NCBI GenBank assembly: GCA_022820625.1
Contig: JAJEFE010000073.1
Span: 1 to 32,012 of the forward strand
Reading direction: 5' to 3'
DNA: 32,012 bases
From: Gammaproteobacteria bacterium
GTDB taxonomy: Bacteria > Pseudomonadota > Gammaproteobacteria > Steroidobacterales > Rariloculaceae
Part shown: piece after piece, positions 1 to 7,774 of the stretch
Layout: every line of letters starts with the position of its first letter
Numbering within the stretch: position 1 is the stretch's first letter
Notes under the pieces: generated by a model
Database searches by the model: none
What the model saw: the letters and a program-made list of their open reading frames with translations, nothing else
What the model was told of the DNA's origin: nothing
Program-made: the position numbers and the translations under genes

Positions 1-646
1 TGATCTTCTCCAGCGCTCCCGGCCGCCGCATGCGGTCCAGAAACACGGGCGATTCCGGCATCAGCAGGACCACGATGGGAATGAACGCCGCCGTCACCCA
101 GCCTCCGTACGTGAAGATGTCGTGCCACGTGCTCTGGGTCAGGATGTAACGTGCGCCGATTCCGCCGAGGATTCCGCCGATCGGGTAACCGATGACCATC
201 AGGGCCACCGCGAGCCCGCGCCAGCGCAGGTTGGAAAACTCCGCCACGGCGGCCGCGGTGACGGCCAGCATGCCGCCGATGCCCAATCCGGTCAGCAGTC
301 GCCAGGCAAGCAGTTCCGAAACCCCATCGGACTGCCCGGCTCCGAACATCCCCGCCGCCATCAGGACCAGGCAGAACAGGATCGTCGTTCGCCGGCCCGC
401 CTTGTCGCCAACCATGCCCAGGGCCAGTGAACCCACCGACATCCCGATCAGTTCCATGGACAGCACCCAGCCGAGCGTTGCCTGGTTCACGCCCCAGTCG
501 GCGGCGATGCCGGGACCGGCAAAGCTGATCGCCAGGACATCGAATCCGTCAAGGGCGTTCAGCCCGAAGGTGATCACTACAGCGATCCACTGCGCCGGAC
601 CCATGGGCCGGTGCGCCATCATTGCGGTTGGAGTGTTATGCGTCAT
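1..646 (-). CDS. MFS transporter, aromatic acid:H+ symporter (AAHS) type, partial
   Basis: The reading frame opens at an ATG at 646 and runs off the left edge after 215 codons, so the C-terminal half is missing. An AAGGAG-like site lies about 14 bases upstream. The translation shows five to six hydrophobic helices. The first contains LNALDGFDVLAISFAGPGI, which resembles the Asp-containing TM1 motif of AAHS transporters. The loop between TM2 and TM3 carries GMVGDKAGRRTTI, a form of the general MFS motif G-x3-D-x2-G-R-R. AAHS proteins such as PcaK import aromatic acids with protons. It is the last visible gene of the catabolic cluster, 80 bases after the DUF3237 gene. Membership in the MFS is secure. 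The substrate class is inferred from family resemblance and context. Confidence 0.82.
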   Translation of the reverse strand, partial: MTHNTPTAMMAHRPMGPAQWIAVVITFGLNALDGFDVLAISFAGPGIAADWGVNQATLGWVLSMELIGMSVGSLALGMVGDKAGRRTTILFCLVLMAAGMFGAGQSDGVSELLAWRLLTGLGIGGMLAVTAAAVAEFSNLRWRGLAVALMVIGYPIGGILGGIGARYILTQSTWHDIFTYGGWVTAAFIPIVVLLMPESPVFLDRMRRPGALEKI

Positions 647-726
647 GGCCCACTGCTTCTCCTTGTCAAACGGCTGCCCAGGCACGTACCGGCGAGCCCA
701 CCATCATGTGATTGACGATTCAGCCT

Positions 727-1287
727 CTAAAGAACCTTCCAGAATCGAATGACCACGCCATTCGGATAGCGTTCTCCGGATGACACGAATACGTGCTTCA
801 TCAACCAATCGAGGCCCGGCGCCCCGGTCTCGAATTTCGGTATGGCGCGGAAGTAGATCAGGGACTGATCGACCACTTCGCCCGCGTTCAGCCGCTGCAT
901 GACTTCCGGGGAAGCGTGGCGTATGCCGATGTTCGAGACATAGATCAAATGACCCTCCTCGGTCCTGATCGTGTAGCGCGCATCGATGTCCGTGAAGCCG
1001 TCGGACTGGCGGATGAGCTGCCAGTCGGCGCCGCCGGGGACCACCTCTCCGTTGATCTCCGGTCCTACGACTGTGCCGCCGAGAATGTCGATGATTCGGC
1101 GCGTCTGCCCGCCCGGCAGGTGTGCGACGACCACGGGGTCGGCCACCTGCACCTGAATCTCGAATGCGAATTCGAGCTGTGGCGGCTCCGGGGCGTCTTG
1201 TGCCGCCATCGGTCCGGCGACGCAAAGCGCCGCTGCACAAAGGAAGAATCCAATTTTCCGCGCCGGTACACACAATCTTTCGCGCAT
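727..1287 (-). CDS. Exported DUF3237 family protein
   Basis: The product has 186 residues. Residues 1-29 form a signal peptide (basic start, hydrophobic core, AMAAQ-like end at GPMAAQ), so the protein is probably periplasmic. The rest fits DUF3237, with the conserved stretches GGQTRRIIDILGGTVVGPEINGEVVPGGADWQLIR (around 59-92; seen in pieces) and DIDARYTIRTEEGHLIYV. DUF3237 has no established biochemical role, but it is often found near genes for degrading aromatic or cyclic compounds. The start is supported by GAGGAA eight bases before the ATG. It follows the amidohydrolase gene by 106 bases and precedes the AAHS transporter by 80 bases. An exported DUF3237 is less usual than the cytosolic form and fits periplasmic handling of the substrate. 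Confidence 0.82.
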   Translation of the reverse strand: MRERLCVPARKIGFFLCAAALCVAGPMAAQDAPEPPQLEFAFEIQVQVADPVVVAHLPGGQTRRIIDILGGTVVGPEINGEVVPGGADWQLIRQSDGFTDIDARYTIRTEEGHLIYVSNIGIRHASPEVMQRLNAGEVVDQSLIYFRAIPKFETGAPGLDWLMKHVFVSSGERYPNGVVIRFWKVL

Positions 1288-1393
1288 CGCAATTTCCTCA
1301 AGGATGTTTCTGTCGGGACAGCGGCGTCAGTTTCCTATCGCGCCGGGGCGCTCTCTCGCAGCCTGTCCATTCTGGTTCGCGAACCGCAATCTA

Positions 1394-2302
1394 TCACACC
1401 GTGACCTGTTGCTTCGGGCCTTGCAGCGGCTGGTCGAAGGAAAAAATTCGGGCCGGATTTTCAACGAGGATCTTTCCCTGAAGATCGGCATCGTCGACCC
1501 AGTCCAGCAGGACGTCCAGCAAGTCTGTCACGTCCGGTTCCCTGTTCAGCATGGCGATATAGGGCCAGTCCGACCCCCACAGGAGTTGGTCGGCGTTTGC
1601 CAGGAGCAGGGCATCCGCAAACGGCCGCAGGTCCCCATAGCCCGGCGTTTGCTGCGAGCACCGGCAAACAACGAGCTTCACCCAGATGCGGCCTTCGCGC
1701 AGCAGCGCCAACATGTTCCGGAAATGGCGTCCGTCGACGCCCTCGGCGACGTCCGGCATGCCCATATGCTCGAAAACGACGGGCAACTCCGGCTGCAACA
1801 GTGTGTCGAGGTTGTCCATCAGCGTCGCCAGGCGGCCCCAGACGTTCACGCTCCACTCAAGCTGCCCCATGCGCGGCGCCAGCGCCGAAATCGAATCGAA
1901 ACCGACACTTCCGGGACGCGGCGTCCCCGAAGGCATGGGCGCGTCGACAAACCGCAGCCCGACCACGCCGGCCTCCCCCATACGCTCGAGTGCCGCGTCG
2001 GACACGTCCGGCCGCACGGCCGCGACACCGCGCAAGCGGCCGTTGGCGACGCGCAGCGCGTTCAGCAGCGGCTTGACGTTACACCCCTGTTGCGTCGGCT
2101 GGACCAGCACACCCCGCTCCAGACCCGCTATTTCCAGCATGCGCAGGTAGGTCTCGACCGGGGAGAGCGGCACAGGGTAGTCGGGCGGATGCTCCAGCGG
2201 ATAGGCATCGAACGGTCCGTATACGTGATTGTGCGTATCGCAGGCACCCGGTGGCGGCGTCCGCTCCTGGTCGCGTGGCATCCGTGCTGCAGCGAAATCC
2301 AT
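1394..2302 (-). CDS. Amidohydrolase-2 family hydrolase, LigI-like (2-pyrone-4,6-dicarboxylate lactonase type)
   Basis: The product is a 302-residue TIM-barrel metal-dependent hydrolase. The N-terminal metal motif is CDTHNHVYGP (His24 and His26), a further His lies in VVFEHMGMPD (His179), and the C-terminal catalytic Asp is in LLWGSDWPY (Asp245). These match the amidohydrolase-2 family and most resemble the 2-pyrone-4,6-dicarboxylate lactonase subgroup, which opens lactone rings in aromatic degradation. The ATG at 2302 is preferred over a longer frame starting at 2434. It has AAAGG seven bases upstream and lies 10 bases after the stop of the upstream gene, while the longer N-terminus would overlap that gene. 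The stretch where relatives usually read KLSAPYR is KLVVCRC here, so the substrate may differ. The exact reaction is not proven. Confidence 0.82.
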   Translation of the reverse strand: MDFAAARMPRDQERTPPPGACDTHNHVYGPFDAYPLEHPPDYPVPLSPVETYLRMLEIAGLERGVLVQPTQQGCNVKPLLNALRVANGRLRGVAAVRPDVSDAALERMGEAGVVGLRFVDAPMPSGTPRPGSVGFDSISALAPRMGQLEWSVNVWGRLATLMDNLDTLLQPELPVVFEHMGMPDVAEGVDGRHFRNMLALLREGRIWVKLVVCRCSQQTPGYGDLRPFADALLLANADQLLWGSDWPYIAMLNREPDVTDLLDVLLDWVDDADLQGKILVENPARIFSFDQPLQGPKQQVTV

Positions 2303-2312
2303 GTCGAGGCCT

Positions 2313-2972
2313 TTATTCGACACTCGCCGTCCCCGCCGCGAAAGCGCGCGGCAGGCGGGTCGGCTCCGGCAGTCCGCCGTTGTCCGGCAGGTCGAGGCGC
2401 GGAGCGTGTTCGTCGCCGGGCAGCGGCACGGCATGCGCGTTCAGCGTCATTGCAACCATCGAGTAGTAGCCGATGACGGCGGTCAGTTCGACGGCGGCGA
2501 CGACACCGACGACATCGACGAGACGCTGGTAGGCATCGTCGCCGGCCTGCCCGCAGGCCAGCAATTCCCTCGTAAATTCGTACACTGCAAACTGCCGCCG
2601 GTCGTCGAACTCTGGTGCCGTTGCCTGCCGTATGCAGTCAATGACCTGTGCGGACACGCCCGCTTCCGAGGCGACACGCGCGTGGATTACCCATTCGAGC
2701 TGGCAATTCCAGAATCGGCCCGTCATGATGATCGCCAGTTCGGACAATTGCGGCGGCAACGTGGTGTCGAATCGCAGAAACTCGCCCAGCGCCTGCCAGC
2801 GATCGGCCAGTTCCGGCGAATGCAGGGCGGCGCGCAGCGGTCCGACGATCCTGCCGCGTTTGCCGGAGACGATCTTCTCGCAGACCTCGCGTTGCCGGTC
2901 CGTCATCCGGCCTTCATCGGCCATCGCGATGCGCTTGCCCGCGCCCTGCCGGCGCGTCGGCTCAGATGACAT
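2313..2972 (-). CDS. Carboxymuconolactone decarboxylase family protein
   Basis: The product has 219 residues and one CMD/AhpD-like helical domain. The recognisable core is ELAIIMTGRFWNCQLEWVIH followed by ARVASEAGVS, about residues 78-107. This keeps the Glu-Trp...His arrangement of 4-carboxymuconolactone-decarboxylase homologues rather than the Cys-x2-Cys peroxidase motif of AhpD. Family members act in the protocatechuate branch or in less defined ring-degradation steps. The ATG at 2972 overlaps the end of the CoA-transferase gene by 11 bases, which suggests translational coupling. An internal Met at residue 17 or 23 is also possible. It is followed 10 bases later by the LigI-like hydrolase. 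Whether it is a true decarboxylase cannot be judged from sequence alone. Confidence 0.82.
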   Translation of the reverse strand: MSSEPTRRQGAGKRIAMADEGRMTDRQREVCEKIVSGKRGRIVGPLRAALHSPELADRWQALGEFLRFDTTLPPQLSELAIIMTGRFWNCQLEWVIHARVASEAGVSAQVIDCIRQATAPEFDDRRQFAVYEFTRELLACGQAGDDAYQRLVDVVGVVAAVELTAVIGYYSMVAMTLNAHAVPLPGDEHAPRLDLPDNGGLPEPTRLPRAFAAGTASVE

Positions 2973-4197
2973 CTTCCTCTCTCAACTCGTTGATTTCATG
3001 ACTATTCAAGCCCAGCTCCCTGAGCACTTCGTCGGTGTGCTCGCTCAATACCGGCGGCGCCCGATCAAACCGGAGCGGCGCATTTTCGAATCGCATCGGA
3101 CTGACGACCTGCGGCACGCTGCCCGCCAGCGGGTGAGCAAGCTCCCGCAGCATTTTCCGATGTACCGTCTGCGGTTCCTGCAACACGTCCGGGATGCTGT
3201 TGATCGGACCGCACGGGACGCCCACCGCTTCGAACTTGCCGACCCACGCCGCCATGTCGTCGCCGGCCAGGGTCTCGACGATGATCTCGTTCATCTCGGC
3301 CAAGTTGGCAATGCGATCTGCATTGCGCCTGAAGCGATCGTCATCCGCCAACTCGCCTAGCCCCAATTGTTCGGCGAACTTCACGAACTGGCCGTCGTTG
3401 CCGACGGCAACGGCGATATGGCCGTCCCGGCACGGGTACACGTTCTGCGGCTGAATGTTCGGATGGCTGTTGCCGTGACGTCCGGGCACCCTGCCGGACA
3501 AGAGGTGATTCATGGCCTGGTTGGCGAGAAAACCGACCTGCACGTCCAGCATGGCGAGATCGATGTAGTCACCCTCGCCGGTTTCCGCCCTGCGCGCCAG
3601 CGCCGCAAGCACCGCTATCGCCGCGTACATGCCCGTCATCAGGTCGACGATGGGTACTCCGACCTTCTGCGGACCGCCTCCCGGCTTGCCGTCGGCTTCA
3701 CCCGTGACGCTCATCAGGCCGCCCATGGCCTGAACCATGAAGTCGTAGGCTGCCTGTGTCGCACGCGGGCCGTCCTGCCCGAATCCGGTGACCGATGCGT
3801 AAATGAGCGCCGGATTCAACTGTTTGAGCGTATCGTAATCCAGGCCGAAGCGCTTGAGCGTTCCGACCTTGAAGTTCTCGAGCAGAATGTCGCTCTCCTG
3901 CACCAGACGGCGCACGACGGCCTGACCTTCGGGTTTGGCGATGTTGAGCGTGACGGAGCGCTTGCCCCGGTTGACGCAGAGGTAGTACCCGGAGTCTCGC
4001 GTCGGATTGCCCTCCCTGTCCTTGAGGAACGGCGGGCCCCAGCTTCGCGTATCGTCGCCGACGACGGGCCGTTCGATCTTGATGACGTCGGCGCCCAGGT
4101 CGGCGAGGATCTGGCTGGCCCACGGTCCCGCCATGATGCGGCTGAGATCGAGGACCCGGATGTGAGCGAGCGGCCCCGATCGTCTGTTCTCACTCAT
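2962..4197 (-). CDS. CaiB/BaiF (class III) CoA-transferase
   Basis: The 411-residue length is typical of class III CoA-transferases. The N-terminal Rossmann-like part reads RVLDLSRIMAGPWASQILADLG then DVIKIERP. The central part has SVTLNIAKPEGQ and LLENFKVGTLKRFGL. The expected catalytic aspartate is Asp185 in GVPIVDLMTGMYA. The enzyme would move CoA from a donor thioester to a carboxylic acid, activating the cluster's substrate or an intermediate. The start at 4197 overlaps the GST stop by 8 bases and the end overlaps the CMD start by 11 bases, so it sits in the middle of a tightly coupled operon. The donor and acceptor acids cannot be predicted. Confidence 0.92.
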   Translation of the reverse strand: MSENRRSGPLAHIRVLDLSRIMAGPWASQILADLGADVIKIERPVVGDDTRSWGPPFLKDREGNPTRDSGYYLCVNRGKRSVTLNIAKPEGQAVVRRLVQESDILLENFKVGTLKRFGLDYDTLKQLNPALIYASVTGFGQDGPRATQAAYDFMVQAMGGLMSVTGEADGKPGGGPQKVGVPIVDLMTGMYAAIAVLAALARRAETGEGDYIDLAMLDVQVGFLANQAMNHLLSGRVPGRHGNSHPNIQPQNVYPCRDGHIAVAVGNDGQFVKFAEQLGLGELADDDRFRRNADRIANLAEMNEIIVETLAGDDMAAWVGKFEAVGVPCGPINSIPDVLQEPQTVHRKMLRELAHPLAGSVPQVVSPMRFENAPLRFDRAPPVLSEHTDEVLRELGLNSHEINELREEDVI

Positions 4198-4807
4198 CGT
4201 TCACGATCTCCGTGGCCTTCGTGGAAGCGCGCCGCCGGAAATTCTCGTGCCATGCGGCCAGCGTGGGGCGGCCGGCCCGCCAATCGAGGTCCGCAAACCG
4301 GAAGTCGAGATAGTCGAGCGCGACTCCGACCGTAATCTGGCCGATCCCAAGGGCTTCCCGTTCGAAGGATTCGCTGCGGCGCTCCAGCCAGTCCAGGCAG
4401 GCGTTGGTCTTTGCAGCGCAGGTTTCGCACAGTGCCTGCCACCGCTGTCCCTCGGGTTTCAGGAATTCGCCCCACCACGCAATCAAGGTATCGAGGAGCC
4501 CGTCGGCGATTCCGTGAAGCTCCAGCTCCCGCCACCGGGCCGCTCCCGCCGACGGAATCATGGGAGCGCCGTCATGGAGCGAGTCGAGGTAATCGCATAT
4601 CGCATACGAACCTGAAATCACGGTACCGTTATCGAGGACAAGAACCGGAATTCGCCCGACCGGCGAATCCCTGACGATGTCGGGGTTGATTCGGGTTCGA
4701 ATCGCGACGGACCGAACTTTCTCGAAGCGGTCGTCCAGACCGATCTCACAAGCCACGATCATGACCTTGCGGACGTACGGGGACCGCGGCGACCAGTGCA
4801 GTTTCAT
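4190..4807 (-). CDS. Glutathione S-transferase family protein
   Basis: The product has 205 residues. The N-terminal thioredoxin fold begins KLHWSPRSPYVRKVMI, with a serine in the usual glutathione-activating loop. The cis-proline loop is GRIPVLVLDNG, followed by the glutathione-binding signature SGSYAICDYLDSL. The C-terminal half is helical, as in cytosolic GSTs. The ATG at 4807 is chosen over an ATG 48 bases upstream because the earlier one overlaps the thiolase gene; GAGG lies upstream of the chosen ATG. In catabolic operons such proteins can act as isomerases, ether or thioether lyases, or dehalogenases. Which applies here is unknown. It is the only glutathione-linked function in the cluster. 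Confidence 0.82.
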   Translation of the reverse strand: MKLHWSPRSPYVRKVMIVACEIGLDDRFEKVRSVAIRTRINPDIVRDSPVGRIPVLVLDNGTVISGSYAICDYLDSLHDGAPMIPSAGAARWRELELHGIADGLLDTLIAWWGEFLKPEGQRWQALCETCAAKTNACLDWLERRSESFEREALGIGQITVGVALDYLDFRFADLDWRAGRPTLAAWHENFRRRASTKATEIVNDE

Positions 4808-4827
4808 GCCTTGCTGCGCCTCGGTTC

Positions 4828-5976
4828 CTACGCCGCGAGAATCGTTACGGCGCAATTGCCGCCGGCGCCCAGTACGTGCGCGAGGCCCACCCTCGCGCCC
4901 TCGACCTGCCGCGCGCCCGACCGGCCGCGAAGCTGCGACACGATTTCCACCACCTGCCCGAGGTGGGACGCGCCCACGGGCTCACCCTTGCTGATGAGTC
5001 CGCCGCTCATGTTGACTGGACAGCGGCCACCGATTTCGGTGTGGCCTTCCTCGGCCATCGGCCCGCCCTCACCGCGTTCGCACAACCCGAGCTGTTCGCA
5101 AATCTCGATTTCGCAGAACGCGTCCGTGTCCTGCACCTCGAAGCAGTCGATATCGTCGGGCCCGCAGCCGGCTTGCTCATAAGCCTTTTGCGAAGTGACT
5201 CTTGTCGGTCCCGGGTTGGAAATCGTCGCGCTCATGCTGTCCGCCGGGCAGCGAAAGTCGGCGGAGTAGCGCGCCACCGTATGCGCGCAAGCCTCGATCG
5301 CGACCGGCTCGCCGCCGAGCTGGCGGGCACGCCTGGCCGTGGTCACGACAACCGCCGCCGCACCGTCGTTGGGAGCGCAGATTTCCAGCAGCCGGATCGG
5401 GTCGCAAACGGGTTTCGACGCAAGGATTTGCTCCATCGTGAACGCCTTGCGATACATGGCGTTGGGATTTTCGACACTGTTGCGGTGGTTCTTCCAGGCG
5501 ACTCTCGCGATCTGTTCTTCGGTCGTGCCGAACTCGTGCATGTGCCGCCTGGCGCGCATGGACCAATAGGCGGGATTCATCGACAGTCCCATTCTGACCT
5601 GCCAGTCGGCATAGATCATGGACGGGTCCATGAAACCGCGCGGCATTTTCTCCACGCCGAGCACGAGCGCCGTGTCGACCTCTCCGGACCGAATCGCAAG
5701 GACAGCCTGCCTGAGCCCGGCGCCACCGCTGGCGCAGGCGGCTTCGATGTCGACGATGGAGATATCGGAACTGCCCAGGCGGCGCAGAATTCGGGCGCCG
5801 GATGTCGCCGGCAGATACATGCGCGTCAGATAGGCGGCCTGGATGTCGGACCACTCCAGCCCGGCTTCCCCAAGCGCCTGCCGCGCGGCATGGACGCCCA
5901 GGTCTTCGGGTGTCTTGTCGAAGCGCCCGAACGGATGAATACCCGTACCGAGAATGACGATGTCTGAGTCGGGCAT
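4828..5976 (-). CDS. Thiolase-like protein (SCP-x / lipid-transfer thiolase family)
   Basis: The product has 382 residues with the thiolase fold. The nucleophile region is VDIEAACASGGAGLRQAV, with Cys81 as the expected acyl-accepting cysteine. The usual GHPxGA motif is GEPVGAS here (Glu332 in place of His). The middle loop, normally with His-Asp, reads EVQDTDAF, and the C-terminal glycine loop is VLGAGGNCAVTIL with Cys375. The gene lies 9 bases after a DUF35 gene. DUF35 proteins are known partners of such thiolases, for example in HMG-CoA synthesis in archaea and in the Ltp2–ChsH2 steroid side-chain retro-aldolase. The likely role is C-C bond cleavage of a CoA ester. The altered catalytic residues mean that classical thiolysis should not be assumed. 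Confidence 0.85.
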   Translation of the reverse strand: MPDSDIVILGTGIHPFGRFDKTPEDLGVHAARQALGEAGLEWSDIQAAYLTRMYLPATSGARILRRLGSSDISIVDIEAACASGGAGLRQAVLAIRSGEVDTALVLGVEKMPRGFMDPSMIYADWQVRMGLSMNPAYWSMRARRHMHEFGTTEEQIARVAWKNHRNSVENPNAMYRKAFTMEQILASKPVCDPIRLLEICAPNDGAAAVVVTTARRARQLGGEPVAIEACAHTVARYSADFRCPADSMSATISNPGPTRVTSQKAYEQAGCGPDDIDCFEVQDTDAFCEIEICEQLGLCERGEGGPMAEEGHTEIGGRCPVNMSGGLISKGEPVGASHLGQVVEIVSQLRGRSGARQVEGARVGLAHVLGAGGNCAVTILAA

Positions 5977-5985
5977 GGCTCTTCC

Positions 5986-6426
5986 TCAGCCTGCAACGGC
6001 GGCGAACCGGAACGCCCGGTAGGCAGGCCCGTCCCGGGACTGCAGGATCCACGGTTCCAACCGGAGCCGGCAGCCGATCTCGAACGAATCCACGTCTCCG
6101 GCGAGCGGCGCCATGACGCGAATGCCATCGGGCAACTCGACCAGGCCGATCGCAAACGGCTCGAAAGGGTCCGGTCCGAGGTAGCCGCCTGGCGGCCTGT
6201 GGCGAATGACCGTGTAGGTCCACAACTCGCCTTCCGGCGCGAGCCGGATGCCGGTAATCCTGTCGCTGCCGCAGTTCAGGCACACGGCGTTGGCGCCGAG
6301 CGACACTTCGCCGCAACGGTCGCACTTGCTGCCCAGCAACTGAACGTCGCGCGGTTCGTTGTCGATGCCCGTGACAAGGCCCTCATTGACCGGTAGCAAC
6401 TCGCCGGCCGCGGTTTCGTCACCCAT
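5986..6426 (-). CDS. DUF35 / OB-fold zinc-ribbon protein, thiolase partner
   Basis: The product has 146 residues. An N-terminal rubredoxin-like zinc ribbon has four cysteines, Cys35, Cys38, Cys49 and Cys52, in the order CDRC...CLNC. An OB-fold domain follows (ELWTYTVIRHRPPGGYLGPDPFEPFAIGLVEL, read in pieces). This is the DUF35 architecture. Members bind thiolase-like enzymes and can help channel the CoA ester or shape the active site. The stop lies 9 bases before the thiolase-like start, so the two are probably made together as a complex. It follows the MFS gene by 13 bases. The identification rests on the cysteine pattern, the length and the neighbour. Confidence 0.87.
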   Translation of the reverse strand: MGDETAAGELLPVNEGLVTGIDNEPRDVQLLGSKCDRCGEVSLGANAVCLNCGSDRITGIRLAPEGELWTYTVIRHRPPGGYLGPDPFEPFAIGLVELPDGIRVMAPLAGDVDSFEIGCRLRLEPWILQSRDGPAYRAFRFAAVAG

Positions 6427-6439
6427 GCATGTTCATCCT

Positions 6440-7774
6440 TCAGGCACTTCGTAACTCATATGACGGTTCCGTTTCGTTCTGCGACGGTTTCGGCCGCGTT
6501 CCCCACGGCAATATGATGGCCGCAAGCAGGAACAGGGTTCCATAGTAGTACTGCCCTGCCGCCAGGCTGCCCGTCACGTCCGTGGCCCAGCCGACGAAGG
6601 TCGGGCTCAGGATCGCGAACGCCGCGCCCACGGTGCTCACCAGCGCAATGCCGCCGGCGGCGGCCGTCCCGGCGAGGAAACCGGAGGGCATGGTCCAGAA
6701 TGGTCCCGTGGCGCCAAACGCGCCGGCACAGGCGAAGACCAGCAGGACCAGCGAAACCCAGGGCTGTTCGGCAAATGACGGCAACAGGAACCAGGCCACC
6801 GCACACGTCAACGCGCAAATGCCGACGTGCCAGCGCCGTTCCCCGGTCCTGTCGCTGTTGTGCGCCACCCATTGCTGGACGCCCAGCGCGATCAGATAGG
6901 GTACGCCCGACAGCACGCCCAGCGTGACGAGATTCTCGATTCCCGCCTGGTGCAGAATGGTCGGCAGCCAGAACGACAATCCGCCGATGCCGGACACCAG
7001 CGCGATCGCCATGGAAGCCAGCACATACACCCGGTAGTCCAGGAAGGCCTCCCTCAGGGTGTGGCTGACCCTGGTCTCGGTCTGTCTGGATGCCGCGTCT
7101 CTGGCGAGGTCGGCCCGCACCAGCGCTTTTTCCCTGTCCGTCAGCCATCGGGCCTTGTCCGGCGAATCGGTGAGCGAGACCAGCACGATGACGCCCAGGA
7201 TGACGGAGGGCATCGCCTCGACGATGAACAGCCACTGCCATCCGCGCATCCCGGCGATGCCTTCCATGCCGGCCATGATGACGCCCGACAACGGCCCGCC
7301 GATCAGACCGGAGAGGACGAGCGCGGACATGAACATCGCCGTAAATCGGGCGCGCCGTTCGGACGGCACCCAATAGGTGATGTAGAGCAGGACGCCGGGG
7401 AAGAAACCGGCTTCGGCGGCGCCGAGGAGAAAGCGCAGGATGCTGAATTGCGTCGCCGTGGTGACAAACGCGAAACCGGCCGAGATCAGCCCCCACAGGA
7501 TCATGATCCTCGCGAACGTGAGGCGCGCACCGATTCTCTTCAGAAGCAGGTTGCTGGGAACCTCGAACGCGCTGTAGCCCAGGTAGAACAGACCGGCGCC
7601 GAACCCGTAGACGAGCTCGGAAAAACCCAGGTCGCCCAGCATCTGCACCCGGGCAAAACCGATATTGGAACGATCCAGATAGGCCGCGATGTAGCCGAGA
7701 ATCAGTATCGGGACGATGCGGCGCGTAATCTTGCGATAGACCGCATCGAGTTCTGTCTGGCTTGCGGCACTCAT
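6440..7774 (-). CDS. MFS transporter, anion:cation symporter (ACS) type
   Basis: The 444 residues carry about twelve predicted membrane helices. The start ITRRIVPILILGYIAAYLDRSNIGFA is the hallmark of ACS-family carriers, including those for phthalate, tartrate and hydroxyphenylacetate. Later features are FEVPSNLLLKRIGAR between TM2 and TM3 and AAEAGFFPGVLLYITYW in TM4-5. The ATG overlaps the stop of the tandem hydrolase gene in an ATGA junction, showing translational coupling. It would import an organic anion across the inner membrane, after the TonB receptor has brought material across the outer membrane. A second MFS gene of a different family lies at the far end of the same cluster, so two substrates, or substrate and product, may be moved. 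Confidence 0.9.
   Translation of the reverse strand: MSAASQTELDAVYRKITRRIVPILILGYIAAYLDRSNIGFARVQMLGDLGFSELVYGFGAGLFYLGYSAFEVPSNLLLKRIGARLTFARIMILWGLISAGFAFVTTATQFSILRFLLGAAEAGFFPGVLLYITYWVPSERRARFTAMFMSALVLSGLIGGPLSGVIMAGMEGIAGMRGWQWLFIVEAMPSVILGVIVLVSLTDSPDKARWLTDREKALVRADLARDAASRQTETRVSHTLREAFLDYRVYVLASMAIALVSGIGGLSFWLPTILHQAGIENLVTLGVLSGVPYLIALGVQQWVAHNSDRTGERRWHVGICALTCAVAWFLLPSFAEQPWVSLVLLVFACAGAFGATGPFWTMPSGFLAGTAAAGGIALVSTVGAAFAILSPTFVGWATDVTGSLAAGQYYYGTLFLLAAIILPWGTRPKPSQNETEPSYELRSA

Noticed and set aside
1304..2476. A 390-codon open frame on the plus strand opposite the amidohydrolase
   Set aside because: It is antisense to a gene with clear metal-binding motifs, its own composition is Arg/His/Gln-rich and no domain is recognisable. 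It is a GC-rich shadow frame.
5177..6325. A 382-codon minus-strand frame spanning the thiolase and DUF35 genes
   Set aside because: It runs in another frame through two well-recognised coupled genes and is arginine-rich with no motif.
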